64,000 bases of DNA from Providencia burhodogranariea DSM 19968 (GCF_000314855.2 NZ_KB233222.1:826889-890888); one strand, 5' to 3'; shown: positions 11,345 to 22,807, numbered from the stretch's first letter. Program-made: numbers and translations. The notes: generated from the letters alone by a model not told the origin.

Positions 11345-11608
11345 TTAAGCGATTTCAATATCTGACAGTGGATGGCAGCAGCAAGGTAATATTTCGCCTT
11401 GTTGAATAAATGCAAGAGGGTGCTGTTTATACCCAACTTTTCCTTTAAGCAGCGTTACACGGCATGAACCACAGTAACCTTCACGGCACTGATATTCTGC
11501 CGGGATACGGCTATCCTCAAGCGCTTCAAGTAAACAAGAATGAAGCTCTGAATGGAAGGGGACTTGAATACCCTGCGAAAGTCGCAGGGTAACTTTATGG
11601 CTTGCCAT
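11345..11608 (-). CDS. yfaE: YfaE, [2Fe-2S] ferredoxin for NrdB maintenance
   Basis: This 87-residue plant-type ferredoxin carries the cluster ligands C-x5-C-x2-C (CREGYCGSC) plus the distal cysteines in ILPCCCHP. In E. coli YfaE reduces the diferric centre of NrdB so that the tyrosyl radical can be regenerated. It starts two bases after nrdB ends and is the last gene of the nrdA-nrdB-yfaE operon, as in E. coli. Confidence 0.93.
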   Translation of the reverse strand: MASHKVTLRLSQGIQVPFHSELHSCLLEALEDSRIPAEYQCREGYCGSCRVTLLKGKVGYKQHPLAFIQQGEILPCCCHPLSDIEIA

Positions 11609-11610
11609 AA

Positions 11611-12747
11611 TTAGAGTTCAAAGTCGCTCAAGTCATCAGTATTGACCTCTGAGTCAATCTGACCGACCAGATAAGAACTGACTTCAACTTCTTGTGGCGC
11701 GACTTGAACGTTATCAGAGACTAACCATGCATTAATCCAAGGAATTGGATTTGAACGGCCTTTAAATGGCAGTTTTAATCCAACCGCTTGCATGCGGATA
11801 TTGGTGATATATTCCACATATTGGCACAGAATATCTTTGTTCAAACCAATCATAGAGCCTTCGCTGAACAGATATTCTGCCCACTCTTTTTCTTGTTCTG
11901 CGGCATCTACAAACAGTTTATAGCATTCGTCTTCACATTCTGCGGCGATCTCTGCCATTTCTGGGTCATCTTGACCTGAACGTAACAGATTTAACATATG
12001 CTGAGTGCCAGTTAAATGCAAAGCTTCATCACGAGCAATCATTTTGATGATTTTGGCATTACCTTCCATCAGTTCGCGTTCGGCAAAAGCAAATGAACAT
12101 GCGAAGCTAACATAGAAACGAATGGCTTCTAAGGCATTTACACTCATCAGGCATAGGTATAATTGCTTCTTCAATTCACGCAGTGATACTGTCACTTGTT
12201 TACCATTGCAGGTATGAGTACCTTCACCAAACATATGGTAATAGCTAGTCATTTCAATCAGCTTATCATAGTAAGCTGATATATCACGTGCACGTTTAAG
12301 GATCTCTTCATTTTCGACAATATCATCAAAAATAAGCGCCGGGTCATTCACGATATTACGGATAATATGTGTGTAAGAACGTGAATGAATTGTCTCTGAG
12401 AATGCCCAAGTTTCAATCCATGTTTCTAATTCTGGGATTGAGATCAGTGGCAATAAGGCCACGTTAGGGCTGCGACCCTGAATAGAGTCAAGCAGCGTTT
12501 GGTATTTCAGGTTACTGATAAAAATGTGCTTCTCATGATCAGGCAGTGCATTGTAGTCAATGCGGTCACGAGAAACGTCAATTTCCTCTGGACGCCAGAA
12601 AAATGAAAGTTGCTTTTCGATTAATTTTTCGAAAATTGGATACTTTTGCTGGTCGAAACGAGCAACGTTGACTGGTTGACCGAAAAACATCGGCTCCAGT
12701 AATTGGTCATTTTTCTTCTGTGAGAAGGTGGTATAAGTATGTGACAT
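11611..12747 (-). CDS. nrdB: NrdB, class Ia ribonucleotide reductase beta subunit
   Basis: NrdB holds the diiron-tyrosyl radical that drives NrdA. The 378-residue protein matches E. coli NrdB throughout. The radical tyrosine is Tyr125 in [11 protein letters not shown], with iron ligands in the [16 protein letters not shown] and [13 protein letters not shown] regions. The C-terminal tail ([13 protein letters not shown]) that docks on NrdA is intact. It is separated from nrdA by 11 bases. Confidence 0.97.
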   Translation of the reverse strand: MSHTYTTFSQKKNDQLLEPMFFGQPVNVARFDQQKYPIFEKLIEKQLSFFWRPEEIDVSRDRIDYNALPDHEKHIFISNLKYQTLLDSIQGRSPNVALLPLISIPELETWIETWAFSETIHSRSYTHIIRNIVNDPALIFDDIVENEEILKRARDISAYYDKLIEMTSYYHMFGEGTHTCNGKQVTVSLRELKKQLYLCLMSVNALEAIRFYVSFACSFAFAERELMEGNAKIIKMIARDEALHLTGTQHMLNLLRSGQDDPEMAEIAAECEDECYKLFVDAAEQEKEWAEYLFSEGSMIGLNKDILCQYVEYITNIRMQAVGLKLPFKGRSNPIPWINAWLVSDNVQVAPQEVEVSSYLVGQIDSEVNTDDLSDFEL

Positions 12748-12758
12748 TGCAATTCCTA

Positions 12759-15050
12759 TTAAATTTTACACGCGCCGCCTTCACAATCGGAATCAGCTGA
12801 CTCAACAACCTCTTCTAAATCACCTTGAACATCTTCCGCGCCATCGCGGGTGTTATGGTAGTAAAGTGTTTTCACACCAAACTTATAGGCGAGCAATAAA
12901 TCTTTCAGTAATTGATTCATTGGCACTTTGCCAGTTGTGAAACGGGTCGGATCATAGTTGGTGTTCGCAGAGATAGATTGGTCAATAAACTTCTGCATAA
13001 TACCGACTAATTGTAAATAGCCGTTGTTTGAAGGCATTTGCCATAACAATTCGTATGCTTCTTTCAGATTCTCATAATCTGGAACAACTTGACGTAAAAT
13101 GCCATCTTTCGATGCTTTAATGCTGACATATCCACGCGGTGGTTCAATACCATTAGTTGCATTTGAAATCTGTGATGATGTCTCAGAAGGCATCAATGCA
13201 GATAGCGTTGAGTTACGCAAGCCATATTGTTGGATATCTTTGCGCAGTGTTTCCCAATCATAATGCAATGGCTCATTGGTTAATTTATCCAACTCTTTTT
13301 TATAGGTATCAATCGGTAAAACACCTTTTGAATAAGTTGTTTCATTGAACCAAGGGCAAGCGCCTTGTTCTTTTGCTAATTCATTAGAGGCCTTCAACAG
13401 ATAATATTGAATCGCTTCAAAAGTTTTATGCGTTATGTTGTTAGCGCTGCCATCGGAATAGCGTACGCCATGCTTCGCTAGATAATAAGCGAAGTTAATC
13501 ACACCAACACCAAGAGTACGACGTCCCATCGCACCTTTTCGTGCTGCTGCAATCGGATAATCTTGATAGTCAAGCAGTGCATCAAGTGCACGAACGGCAA
13601 GCGCGGCTAACTCTTCTAATTCATCAAGGTTGTCAATTGCCCCTAAGTTAAAAGCAGACAGTGTACAAAGTGCGATTTCGCCTTCTTCATCATTGATATT
13701 GTTCAATGGTTTAGTTGGTAAGGCAATTTCTAAACACAGATTCGATTGGCGCACCGGCGCAACTTGAGGATCGAATGGGCTGTGAGTATTACAGTGATCA
13801 ACGTTCTGGATATAGATACGGCCAGTTGAAGCACGCTCTTGCATCATTAATGAAAATAGCTCAACCGCTTTAATGCTCGATTTACGAACTTTTTCATCTT
13901 GTTCATACATCACATACAGACGTTCGAATTCGTTTTGATCTGCGAAGAAAGCTTCATATAGACCCGGAACATCGGATGGGCTGAACAGCGTGATATCTTG
14001 GTTTTTGATCAGGCGTTCATACATTAATTTATTGAGTTGTACGCCATAATCCATATGACGAACACGGTTACCTTCGACACCACGGTTGTTTTTCAGGACT
14101 AATAAACTTTCAACTTCCAAGTGCCACAACGGGTAGAACAGAGTTGCTGCACCACCACGGACACCGCCTTGTGAGCAAGACTTCACGGCAGTTTGGAAAT
14201 GCTTATAGAAAGGAATACAACCCGTATGGAATGCTTCACCACCACGTATTGGACTACCTAATGCACGAATTTGACCAGCATTTATACCAATACCGGCACG
14301 TTGAGAGACATATTTAACAATAGCGCTTGAGGTTGCATTAATGGAGTCCAAACTATCGCCACACTCAATCAGCACACAAGAACTGAATTGGCGGGTAGGC
14401 GTACGTACACCCGCCATAATTGGGGTTGGTAGCGAAATTTTAAAGGTTGAAGTCGCATCATAGAAACGACGAATATAGTCAAGGCGTGTCTCTTTTGGAT
14501 AATCAGAGAATAAGCATGCCGCAACTAAAATATATAGAAACTGTGCACTTTCATAAATTTCACCGGTGACACGGTTTTGTACCAAATACTTACCTTCAAG
14601 TTGCTTGACGGCAGCATAGGAGAAATTCATATCACGCCAATGGTCAATAAAGCCATCCATTTGCTCGAACTCTTCTTGGGAGTAGTCTTCCAGCAAATGC
14701 TTATCATATTTGCCCATTTCAACAAGGCGTGTGACATGTTTTAGCAGCGTTGGCGGCTCAAATTGGCCATAGGCTTTTTTGCGCAGATTAAATATCGCGA
14801 GGCGTGCCGCGAGATACTGATAATCAGGAGTTTCACCAGTGATTAGATCAGCGGCTGCTTTGACCATCGTTTCATGAATATCAGAAGTTCGGATCCCATC
14901 ATAAAACTGAATCTGTGAACGTAACTCCACCTGTGAAACAGATACGTTACTCAGACCTTCTGCGGCCCAGGTTATTACCTTGTGGATTTTATCGAGATCA
15001 ATACGTTCTTTATGTCCATCACGTTTTGTGACTAACAGACTCTGGTTCAT
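12759..15050 (-). CDS. nrdA: NrdA, class Ia ribonucleotide reductase alpha subunit
   Basis: NrdA reduces ribonucleoside diphosphates to deoxy forms in the cytosol. The 763-residue protein has the N-terminal ATP cone ([18 protein letters not shown]) that senses ATP/dATP, active-site cysteines in [18 protein letters not shown] and [10 protein letters not shown], the radical-path tyrosines in [12 protein letters not shown], and the swinging cysteine pair in CEGGACKI. The start [12 protein letters not shown] corresponds to E. coli; a codon pair upstream was left out. An NrdR box and a DnaA box lie upstream. Confidence 0.97.
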   Translation of the reverse strand: MNQSLLVTKRDGHKERIDLDKIHKVITWAAEGLSNVSVSQVELRSQIQFYDGIRTSDIHETMVKAAADLITGETPDYQYLAARLAIFNLRKKAYGQFEPPTLLKHVTRLVEMGKYDKHLLEDYSQEEFEQMDGFIDHWRDMNFSYAAVKQLEGKYLVQNRVTGEIYESAQFLYILVAACLFSDYPKETRLDYIRRFYDATSTFKISLPTPIMAGVRTPTRQFSSCVLIECGDSLDSINATSSAIVKYVSQRAGIGINAGQIRALGSPIRGGEAFHTGCIPFYKHFQTAVKSCSQGGVRGGAATLFYPLWHLEVESLLVLKNNRGVEGNRVRHMDYGVQLNKLMYERLIKNQDITLFSPSDVPGLYEAFFADQNEFERLYVMYEQDEKVRKSSIKAVELFSLMMQERASTGRIYIQNVDHCNTHSPFDPQVAPVRQSNLCLEIALPTKPLNNINDEEGEIALCTLSAFNLGAIDNLDELEELAALAVRALDALLDYQDYPIAAARKGAMGRRTLGVGVINFAYYLAKHGVRYSDGSANNITHKTFEAIQYYLLKASNELAKEQGACPWFNETTYSKGVLPIDTYKKELDKLTNEPLHYDWETLRKDIQQYGLRNSTLSALMPSETSSQISNATNGIEPPRGYVSIKASKDGILRQVVPDYENLKEAYELLWQMPSNNGYLQLVGIMQKFIDQSISANTNYDPTRFTTGKVPMNQLLKDLLLAYKFGVKTLYYHNTRDGAEDVQGDLEEVVESADSDCEGGACKI

Positions 15051-15149
15051 GAGCAAGTATACCTTGGTTGAATTACATAATTGTATATTACTAACGCAAA
15101 AAACTCATAGATTAACTCCATGAGAATTGTAGTGTTAGTTTTGAATTAC

Positions 15150-15165
15150 ATACTATATGTAGTGG
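15150..15165 (-). promoter_or_regulatory. NrdR box upstream of nrdA
   Basis: The 16-mer ATACTATATGTAGTGG matches the NrdR palindrome acaCwAtATaTwGtgt at 13 positions. A weaker copy (about 9 of 16) sits at 15120-15135, 30 bp closer to the gene; NrdR usually binds two boxes about three helical turns apart. NrdR represses nrd operons when dATP is high. The first box is convincing, the second only suggestive. Confidence 0.65.
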
Positions 15166-15234
15166 TTTATTGATTTTGCTATAACAAGATAATGTTAATG
15201 TGCACTTTTAGCAAGTGTACAAATCTGAGTCTTC

Positions 15235-15243
15235 TGTGGATAA
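15235..15243 (-). promoter_or_regulatory. DnaA box upstream of nrdA
   Basis: TGTGGATAA is the exact complement of the consensus DnaA box TTATCCACA. It lies about 185 bases before the nrdA start. DnaA regulation of nrdAB is known in E. coli and links nucleotide supply to replication. A single perfect 9-mer could be chance, but the position fits. Confidence 0.6.
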
Positions 15244-15384
15244 CTGTAGGGATAAAAAAAACAACCATGTCGGTAAGCTGCATCATAAAAGGCATTCTAT
15301 AAATCGTAGCTGGCGACATGGCGATTAAAATTAATTTTGTAAAAGTAGATCGATTGCTGATTTCTTAAACGTAACGCTTGCTAT

Positions 15385-16107
15385 TTATTCGCTGATTGTA
15401 TGGAGCATATAATTAACATCTACATTTGGGCCTAAATAGAATTTATCTTTAAGGGGATTGTAATGTAAGCCAATGATATGTTTGTCTTTTAATTTAGTTC
15501 CATCAACCCAGCTAATTAATTCTGATGGGCGAATAAATTTGTTTACATCATGGGTACCTTTAGGAACCATTTTCATAATATATTCAGCACCAACGACAGC
15601 CATTAACCATGCTTTTTTATTACGATTGATAGTTGAGAAAATGACATGTCCACCCGGCTTAACTAATTTAGCACAAGCACGAACGACTGATTGTGGGTCC
15701 GGTACATGCTCTAACATTTCCATGCAGGTAACAATATCATAAGTCTGTGGATATTTATCAGCATGCTGTTCAACGGTTTCTTGAACATATTCAACGGGAA
15801 TTCCTGATTCTAATGAATGTAAACGAGCAACCATTAACGGGTCTGCACCCATATCAAGTCCTGTTACATTTGCTCCTTCGCGAGCCATACTTTCGGATAA
15901 AATTCCACCACCACAGCCAACATCCAATATTTTTTTACCGAATAAACCATCTGCACGTTGCATGATATAGTTAAGACGAAGAGGGTTTATGCGGTGAAGC
16001 GGTGCAAACTCACCTTCCAAATCCCACCAGCGAGAAGCAATAGCTTCAAATTTCTCAATTTCCTGCTTATCGACGTTTTGATATGCTTGGGTTGAAGTAT
16101 CATTCAT
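15385..16107 (-). CDS. ubiG: UbiG, ubiquinone O-methyltransferase
   Basis: UbiG performs both O-methylations in ubiquinone synthesis using S-adenosylmethionine. The 240-residue protein shows the class I SAM motif [16 protein letters not shown] near residue 60, motif [15 protein letters not shown], and the C-terminal family block [18 protein letters not shown]. It is divergent from gyrA, as in E. coli. It ends 335 bases from nrdA, in a gap that carries the nrd regulatory sites and a long-loop inverted repeat (CCATGTCG near 15270, CGACATGG near 15315). Confidence 0.95.
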   Translation of the reverse strand: MNDTSTQAYQNVDKQEIEKFEAIASRWWDLEGEFAPLHRINPLRLNYIMQRADGLFGKKILDVGCGGGILSESMAREGANVTGLDMGADPLMVARLHSLESGIPVEYVQETVEQHADKYPQTYDIVTCMEMLEHVPDPQSVVRACAKLVKPGGHVIFSTINRNKKAWLMAVVGAEYIMKMVPKGTHDVNKFIRPSELISWVDGTKLKDKHIIGLHYNPLKDKFYLGPNVDVNYMLHTISE

Positions 16108-16504
16108 GAGTGGAGCTCCTGTTCCTTGAAGAAGTGTCCGTGGCTTAGTCGTTTATAATCGTCATACATTTGATTACATGGCATGAGTTGTATTTCGAAC
16201 ATTCAAGTGGCATTGATGTTGACTGTATTCAAATCGATAAGTCACATAGTGAACCTATATTGTTTAACGATATGTTTATTGATTGCCTACATGCTGTTCA
16301 AATTATTTTGTATATAGTGGCCAAAAAACGTTTTTTGTTGCTCTTACGTAATAAAACTAAGGCATACGGACACATAAAGACATTTTTCCGGTATTATACA
16401 TCGCTTGAAAGACAAATACCCACTTCTCATTTTTTTTATTAAATTGGTGAATTGTGGTATAGTTCTAAGCCTTTGAATCCGAAGTTATGAGGGATAGTGG
16501 TTCC
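16108..16504 (+). other. ubiG-gyrA divergent promoter region
   Basis: No gene is supported in these 397 bases. A -10-like TATAGT lies at about 16458-16463 and is probably the gyrA promoter, but no good -35 is visible at 17 bp. A frame opening at a TTG (16170) has no ribosome site or recognisable protein and was not called. Confidence 0.4.
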
Positions 16505-19105
16505 ATGAGCGACATTGCCAGAGAAATCACACCAGTCAATATTGAAGAAGAACTTAAAAGTTCGTATTTGGATTATGCGATGTCCGTTATTGTTGGACGC
16601 GCACTTCCAGATGTTCGAGATGGACTGAAGCCAGTGCACCGCAGAGTTCTATTTGCGATGAATGTATTGGGAAATGATTGGAATAAACCCTATAAAAAAT
16701 CTGCCCGTATAGTCGGGGACGTTATTGGTAAATACCATCCACATGGTGATAGCGCTGTTTATGAGACAATAGTTCGTCTTGCTCAGCCTTTCTCTATGCG
16801 TTATATGCTGGTAGATGGTCAGGGGAACTTTGGTTCAGTTGACGGAGATTCCGCAGCTGCAATGCGTTATACGGAAATCCGTATGGCGAAAATTGCCCAT
16901 GAGTTGCTAGCGGATCTTGAAAAAGAGACCGTAAATTTCGTCCCAAACTATGATGGTACAGAGCAAATTCCAGAAGTTATGCCGACAAGAGTTCCGAACC
17001 TTTTGGTTAACGGTTCTTCAGGTATTGCTGTCGGGATGGCAACTAACATTCCTCCTCACAACTTAGGGGAAGTGATTAGCGGTTGCCTAGCTTATATAGA
17101 AGATGAAGATATTAGCATCGAAGGTTTGATGGAGCACATCCCAGGGCCTGATTTCCCGACTGCTGCCATTATTAATGGCCGTCGTGGCATTATCGATGCA
17201 TATCGCACAGGCCGCGGTAAAGTGTATATTCGTGCACGTGCTGAAGTTGAAGTTGACGAAAAGGGCCGTGAAACGATTATCGTTCACGAAATTCCTTATC
17301 AAGTTAACAAAGCACGTTTGATTGAGAAAATTGCTGAGCTTGTCAAAGAGAAACGTGTTGAAGGGATCAGTGCATTACGAGATGAATCAGATAAAGATGG
17401 CATGCGTATTGTTATTGAAATCAAACGTGATGCAGTTGGGGAAGTCGTTCTAAACAATCTTTATTCCCTGACGCAACTTCAAGTTTCTTTTGGTATTAAT
17501 ATGGTGGCCCTGCATCAAGGCCAACCAAAAATACTAAACTTAAAAGACATTATTGCTGCATTTGTACGCCACCGCCGTGAAGTGGTAACTCGTCGTACGA
17601 TTTTCGAACTACGTAAAGCTCGTGACCGTGCTCATATCTTAGAAGCATTAGCTGTTGCATTAGCCAATATCGATCCAATTATCGAACTTATTCGTAAAGC
17701 ATCAACGCCTGCGGAAGCAAAAGCGGGTTTGATCGCACAATCTTGGAATCTTGGCAATGTCGCTGCAATGCTTGAGCGCGCAGGTGATAACGCTGCACGC
17801 CCAGAGTGGCTCGAAGATCAATTTGGTGTTCATGATGGAAAATATTTCCTGACCGAGCAACAAGCTCAGGCTATTCTGGATTTACGCCTACAAAAATTGA
17901 CGGGTCTTGAGCACGAAAAACTGCTGGAAGAGTACCGTGACCTTCTGAAACAAATCGAAGAGTTATTGTATATTCTGCGCAGTCCTGAGCGCTTAATGGA
18001 AGTCATTCGTGAAGAGCTTGAAGCGATCCGCGATATTTATAACGATGCTCGTCGTACCGAAATCACTGAGAATACAGCTGATATCAATATCGAAGATTTG
18101 ATTAGCCAAGAAGATGTGGTTGTTACTCTATCTCACCAAGGTTATGTGAAGTATCAGCCATTGACTGATTACGAAGCTCAACGCCGTGGTGGTAAAGGTA
18201 AGTCGGCGGCACGAATTAAAGAAGAAGACTTTATTGAACGCTTGCTCGTGGCAAATACGCATGACACTATTTTGTGCTTCTCTAGCCGTGGCCGCTTGTA
18301 TTGGATGAAAGTTTACCAGTTACCAGAAGCCAGCCGTGGTGCACGCGGACGTCCAATTGTCAACCTGTTGCCACTTGAGCCAAACGAGCGTATTACAGCT
18401 ATTTTACCAGTACGAGATTATGAAGAAGGCTATTTTGTCTTTATGGCAACCGCGAGCGGTACTGTGAAGAAAACGCCTCTACAAGATTTCAGCCGTCCAA
18501 GAAGTGCTGGTATTATTGCTGTTAACCTTAATGAAGGTGATGAACTGATTGGTGTTGATTTAACCAATGGTTCGAACGAAGTTATGTTGTTCTCCGCGCA
18601 AGGTAAGGTTGTTCGTTTTGCTGAAGATGCGGTTCGTGCAATGGGACGTACTGCAACTGGAGTTCGTGGTATTCGTTTAGTGGATGAAGATAAAGTAGTT
18701 TCACTCATTATTCCACGTGGTGAAGGTCATATCTTAACTGTTACCGAAAATGGTTATGGTAAGCGTACTGCGGAGCAAGAGTACCCAACAAAATCGCGCG
18801 CGACTCAAGGGGTTATCTCCATAAAAGTCAGCGAACGTAATGGTAATGTGGTTGGTGCAATTCAAGTAGATGAAACTGACCAAATTATGATGATTACAGA
18901 TGCAGGTACATTGGTTCGTACTCGTGTTTCTGAAGTCAGCGTCGTCGGCCGTAATACTCAGGGCGTCACTCTGATTAGAACAGCTGAAGATGAAAAAGTG
19001 GTTGGTTTACAACGTGTAGCCGAAACAGAGGATGATGAAAACTCTGATGAAGATGGTGTGATTGATGCATCAAATGTTGATACTGATACCAACATGCCTG
19101 AGTAA
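16505..19105 (+). CDS. gyrA: GyrA, DNA gyrase subunit A
   Basis: GyrA is the breakage-reunion subunit of DNA gyrase. The 866-residue protein has the catalytic Tyr122 ([10 protein letters not shown]), the quinolone-determining region with Ser83 and Glu87 ([10 protein letters not shown]), and the GyrA-box QRRGGKG before the C-terminal beta-pinwheel. The start [10 protein letters not shown] matches E. coli; an ATG six codons upstream is in frame but would add non-homologous residues. Glu87 differs from E. coli Asp87 and resembles the natural residue reported for Proteus. The acidic tail is shorter and different from E. coli. A strong terminator follows. Confidence 0.98.
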   Translation: MSDIAREITPVNIEEELKSSYLDYAMSVIVGRALPDVRDGLKPVHRRVLFAMNVLGNDWNKPYKKSARIVGDVIGKYHPHGDSAVYETIVRLAQPFSMRYMLVDGQGNFGSVDGDSAAAMRYTEIRMAKIAHELLADLEKETVNFVPNYDGTEQIPEVMPTRVPNLLVNGSSGIAVGMATNIPPHNLGEVISGCLAYIEDEDISIEGLMEHIPGPDFPTAAIINGRRGIIDAYRTGRGKVYIRARAEVEVDEKGRETIIVHEIPYQVNKARLIEKIAELVKEKRVEGISALRDESDKDGMRIVIEIKRDAVGEVVLNNLYSLTQLQVSFGINMVALHQGQPKILNLKDIIAAFVRHRREVVTRRTIFELRKARDRAHILEALAVALANIDPIIELIRKASTPAEAKAGLIAQSWNLGNVAAMLERAGDNAARPEWLEDQFGVHDGKYFLTEQQAQAILDLRLQKLTGLEHEKLLEEYRDLLKQIEELLYILRSPERLMEVIREELEAIRDIYNDARRTEITENTADINIEDLISQEDVVVTLSHQGYVKYQPLTDYEAQRRGGKGKSAARIKEEDFIERLLVANTHDTILCFSSRGRLYWMKVYQLPEASRGARGRPIVNLLPLEPNERITAILPVRDYEEGYFVFMATASGTVKKTPLQDFSRPRSAGIIAVNLNEGDELIGVDLTNGSNEVMLFSAQGKVVRFAEDAVRAMGRTATGVRGIRLVDEDKVVSLIIPRGEGHILTVTENGYGKRTAEQEYPTKSRATQGVISIKVSERNGNVVGAIQVDETDQIMMITDAGTLVRTRVSEVSVVGRNTQGVTLIRTAEDEKVVGLQRVAETEDDENSDEDGVIDASNVDTDTNMPE

Positions 19106-19125
19106 ACACTCAGGCTATTAATGTG

Positions 19126-19149
19126 ACGGGCGGGTTACCGCCCGTTTTG
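19126..19149 (+). terminator. Terminator of gyrA
   Basis: An 8-bp GC-rich stem (ACGGGCGG / CCGCCCGT) with a GTTA loop is followed by TTTTGC. A second hairpin, GCCTGAG-TAAACA-CTCAGGC at 19096-19115, encloses the gyrA stop codon in its loop region. Confidence 0.88.
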
Positions 19150-19243
19150 CTATCTAGCTATCAAGAGTTCTTAGCGTTATCGTTTTTTATATGTAGTATC
19201 GGGTATACTCGATGATAGTTACGTAGCCTGTGTAGGATAGAGC

Positions 19244-22081
19244 TTGAGATATTTACCGTCATTTAGAACATCACTACGATTATCCCGTGATTTATTCCGT
19301 ATACTCGGATTAATGTTATGGGGAATGGGTGTTTTTATTACTTTATTTTTCCTGTACACCCAATTCAATGAAACAAAGTCGGATATTCGACAGCAGTTCT
19401 ATTCTAGCTTCGAGCATATGCAATCGTTCATTCTCCAAACAGATACAACATTACGCTCTATCCAATTAATGACTGAACAGCATCGAGCACAGCTTGAAAA
19501 TAAACCGAATTATGTCTCTTTGCCTATTAGCGCACAATACTCCTATTATTCATTATCACCAGAAGCGGATTGTGAATATTTTAAAAAACAGGCTGAGAGT
19601 TATTTCGCTGCATTTGAACAATTGGTTTACTTTTGGAAGGATAGTATCGCCGCACCTCAAGGGTTAAATCATGTGTATTTGATAGGAGCAAGAAGCCATT
19701 GTATGGTCGATTTTCCTATTCGTACGACGGTATCCGATATTGAAATGCTCAAAAAAATAGGAGATGAAAACGTTAGGTCTTATCAAAGTTTAAAATTACA
19801 AGGACAAGAACGAAGCTTGTATACTATTGTTCATGGCGCTCAAACAGATTCAGGACAGCTTTATCTTATCCAACCAATTTATAAGGAAGAGCAGTTAGAG
19901 GGATTTATTGGTTTAGAGCGAACGGTGAATTTAACCCAATTCAATCAACGCTATAATAAGGCAATCGAGGTTGTTGTCGTTAATTCTTATAATCAGCCTG
20001 TTCTATTTTATCCGTCAGATTCAAATCAAAAAAATTCAAGCTTATTGTCTATCTCTGAGTCTAGTTTTTTTGGTTTTAATTCGGATTATTCAAAGCTTAT
20101 TTTTAAAAAACGGTTAACTCCGTCATTAATGACGTTAATTTATGCTATACCAACGAGTGAAATACTTTCAGGACTCAAGGTTTCAATATTTTACAGTGTT
20201 GCCATTAATATTTTTACGGGCTGCTTAATTTTCTTCTTGATTTGGTTGTTAGAAAGGAAAATGCTGGTGCCAGCGGCAAATACCGCTATTCGTCTTGAAG
20301 AACATGAGCAATTTAACCATAAAATTGTTGCTTCTGCACCCGTCGGTATCATTATCTTAAGGCTAAGTGATGGCGGAAATATTCTAAGTAATGAACTTGC
20401 ACATGATTATTTTCGTTTATTAAGTGAAGATGATAAACAACGTATCCTCACAATTATTCGACAAAAATCGAGCAATTATATTGATGTCGTGACAAGCAGT
20501 AATACACATTTACAAATAAGCTTCGTAAATTCGCGTTATCAAAATGAAGACGTAGCGATTTGCGTGTTAATTGATATTAGTATCCGCGTACAAATGGAAA
20601 AATCCTTACAAGATGTTGCTGATGCGGCTGAGCAAGCTAACCATGCGAAATCGATGTTCTTAGCAACAGTAAGCCATGAATTACGTACCCCATTATATGG
20701 AATTATAGGTAATATCGAGTTATTACAGCGAATTGAATTGTCTGATAAAGCTAACCGTTTAGTCTCTACAATGGATAATTCTTCGTCACTGTTATTGCAG
20801 ATCATCAGTGATATATTGGATTTTTCAAAAATTGAATCTAAGCAGCTTACAATTGAAAATAAACTATTCAATTGTCGCGATGTTTTTGCGTTTGTGTTGG
20901 CTAACTATCTTCCTTTAATTGCTAAAAAACAGATCGCACTTTATTCATATATTGAACCTAATATTCCAGATTTACTGTTTAATGATGCTGTTAGATTGCA
21001 GCAAGTTATCTCCAATATTGTCAATAATAGTATTAAATTTACAGATTCAGGTTTTGTTTTCTTTTATGTTTGGCGTGATGAAAATTATTTAAAGATTGAA
21101 ATTAAAGATTCTGGCATAGGAATGTCACAAGCAGTTGTTATACAGTTATTTGATCCATTCTTCCAAGTTTATGACCAAAACAATGTGGGTCATAAAGGTA
21201 CTGGTTTAGGCTTAGCAATCTGCGAAAAATTAATTAATTTGATGGACGGTGATATCGAAGTTAACTCTCAAACAGGGTTAGGGAGTTCTTTTATTATCCG
21301 TATTCCTCTTTATGGTCAAAAATATATAGAGCACGTTATTCCTGAATATCGATCTCATTATCGAATTGCGATTGCTTGTCAAAACAATTTCTTAGACAAC
21401 TTTTTAGTTAGATTACTCAAGCATAACGGCTTTTTGGTCTTTTCTGAAAAAAACATAGATAAAACGATAAGTTATGATTTGTTTATTACTGATAGTTCCA
21501 TGATTAATGATGTGAATGCACAAAATGAAATTCGGCTTAGTAGTTTATATGTTGGCGATTTACGAGAAATTTCATTAAATAAATGGCTATACAATACTTA
21601 TCAAAATGAAAAGTTGCCTATCGTCATTGATAAAATCATTTCAAGAACAATGGTAGGGCAGTTGCAACCACAAAAAGAAAATAATAATAAAGTTAGTTCT
21701 CAAGAAATAGATTGTTCATTAAGTTCTTATCAGGTGTTGATTGTGGATGACCATCCGATCAATAGAATGTTGCTTAGCGACCAAATTTCAAGTATCGGTT
21801 TTAGTACTAGTAGTGCGGTTGATGGCCTTGATGCTTTGAAATATATGGAAAATCATGTCATTGATATTGTTTTAACGGATGTGAATATGCCAAATATGGA
21901 TGGTTATGAATTGGCAAGTGCATTACGTAAAGCGGGTTATACTTTACCTATTATTGCATTGACTGCAAATGCGATGGCAGAGGAAAAACAACGTTGTATC
22001 AATGCGGGGATGAATGACTGTTTATCTAAACCGACAAAGATTAGTACGTTAAAAGAAGCATTATTGAAAAATTTCAGCTAA
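19244..22081 (+). CDS. rcsC: RcsC, hybrid sensor kinase of the Rcs phosphorelay
   Basis: RcsC is the inner-membrane hybrid kinase that passes phosphate to RcsD and RcsB under envelope stress. The 945-residue protein has membrane segments at about 20-42 and 312-337 flanking a periplasmic domain. These are followed by the H-box (ATVSHELRTPLYGIIG, His478), the ATPase region (NIVNNSIKF, DSGIGMS, GTGLGLAICEKL) and a receiver domain with Asp879 in LTDVNMPNMDG. The start is a TTG at 19244 with AGGA upstream, giving the N-terminus RYLPSFRTSLRLSRD that aligns with E. coli KYLASFRTTLKASR. It converges on rcsB. Confidence 0.96.
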   Translation: MRYLPSFRTSLRLSRDLFRILGLMLWGMGVFITLFFLYTQFNETKSDIRQQFYSSFEHMQSFILQTDTTLRSIQLMTEQHRAQLENKPNYVSLPISAQYSYYSLSPEADCEYFKKQAESYFAAFEQLVYFWKDSIAAPQGLNHVYLIGARSHCMVDFPIRTTVSDIEMLKKIGDENVRSYQSLKLQGQERSLYTIVHGAQTDSGQLYLIQPIYKEEQLEGFIGLERTVNLTQFNQRYNKAIEVVVVNSYNQPVLFYPSDSNQKNSSLLSISESSFFGFNSDYSKLIFKKRLTPSLMTLIYAIPTSEILSGLKVSIFYSVAINIFTGCLIFFLIWLLERKMLVPAANTAIRLEEHEQFNHKIVASAPVGIIILRLSDGGNILSNELAHDYFRLLSEDDKQRILTIIRQKSSNYIDVVTSSNTHLQISFVNSRYQNEDVAICVLIDISIRVQMEKSLQDVADAAEQANHAKSMFLATVSHELRTPLYGIIGNIELLQRIELSDKANRLVSTMDNSSSLLLQIISDILDFSKIESKQLTIENKLFNCRDVFAFVLANYLPLIAKKQIALYSYIEPNIPDLLFNDAVRLQQVISNIVNNSIKFTDSGFVFFYVWRDENYLKIEIKDSGIGMSQAVVIQLFDPFFQVYDQNNVGHKGTGLGLAICEKLINLMDGDIEVNSQTGLGSSFIIRIPLYGQKYIEHVIPEYRSHYRIAIACQNNFLDNFLVRLLKHNGFLVFSEKNIDKTISYDLFITDSSMINDVNAQNEIRLSSLYVGDLREISLNKWLYNTYQNEKLPIVIDKIISRTMVGQLQPQKENNNKVSSQEIDCSLSSYQVLIVDDHPINRMLLSDQISSIGFSTSSAVDGLDALKYMENHVIDIVLTDVNMPNMDGYELASALRKAGYTLPIIALTANAMAEEKQRCINAGMNDCLSKPTKISTLKEALLKNFS

Positions 22082-22103
22082 GATTGTTTACTGAAAATAA
22101 AAA

Positions 22104-22130
22104 GAAAAACCCGTTTTACAGGGTTTCTCT
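22104..22130. terminator. Bidirectional terminator between rcsC and rcsB
   Basis: AAACCC-N8-GGGTTT, flanked by AGAAAA on the left and TCTCTTC on the right, forms a short hairpin between the convergent rcsC and rcsD-rcsB genes. Confidence 0.65.
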
Positions 22131-22155
22131 TCATAACATAAATACCATCCATCGA

Positions 22156-22806
22156 TTAATCAGGCGATGAGTTATCTATGCTGACAGAAGATAAGTAGTT
22201 AAGTAACGCGATATCATTGTCGACTCCGAGTTTTAACATTGCCGATTTTTTCTGACTACTGATAGTTTTAATACTACGGTTCAGTTTTCTCGCGATTTCA
22301 GTAACTAAAAAACCTTCTGCAAAAAGGCGTAATACTTCGCTTTCTTTTGGTGATAAACGTTTGTCGCCATAGCCACTAGCATTCACTTTTTCAAGTAGTT
22401 TACTGACACTTTCAGGTGTGAATTTTTTGCCTTTTTGTAATGCAGCTAACGCTTTTGGTAAGTCAGCTGGAGCCCCTTGCTTCAGTACAATTCCTTCAAT
22501 ATCTAACTCAAGAATGGCACTTAAAATTGCGGGGTTATTATTCATTGTTAGGACAATGACAGAAAGGTCAGGATAATGACGTTTGATATATTTAATCAAT
22601 GTAATGCCATCACCGTATTTATCACCAGGCATAGATAAATCAGTAACTAAAACATCGGCATTCAGGCGTGCTAAATTATTAATTAAGGATGTGGAGTCTT
22701 CAAATTCGCCAACGATATTGACCCATTCAATCTGTTCGAGTGACTTTCTAATACCGAAAAGAACAATAGGATGATCATCGGCAACAATGACATTTAGGTT
22801 ATTCAT
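22156..22806 (-). CDS. rcsB: RcsB, response regulator of the Rcs phosphorelay
   Basis: RcsB is the NarL/FixJ-type regulator at the end of the Rcs relay, controlling capsule, motility and envelope genes. The 216-residue protein has a receiver domain with the phospho-acceptor Asp56 (VLVTDLSMPGD) and an acidic pocket in VADDHP. The C-terminal LuxR-type helix-turn-helix is LSPKESEVLRLFAEGFLVTE through KTISSQKKSAMLKLG. It starts two bases past the end of rcsD, so the two are an operon. Confidence 0.97.
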   Translation of the reverse strand: MNNLNVIVADDHPIVLFGIRKSLEQIEWVNIVGEFEDSTSLINNLARLNADVLVTDLSMPGDKYGDGITLIKYIKRHYPDLSVIVLTMNNNPAILSAILELDIEGIVLKQGAPADLPKALAALQKGKKFTPESVSKLLEKVNASGYGDKRLSPKESEVLRLFAEGFLVTEIARKLNRSIKTISSQKKSAMLKLGVDNDIALLNYLSSVSIDNSSPD

Positions 22807-22807
22807 A

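Noticed and set aside
16170..16442. 90-codon frame between ubiG and gyrA
   Set aside because: It starts at TTG without a ribosome site and lies in a divergent promoter region; the composition looks random.
16751..16765. GyrA Glu87 as an acquired quinolone-resistance change
   Set aside because: Ser83 is unchanged and Glu87 appears natural in this lineage, so resistance is not claimed.
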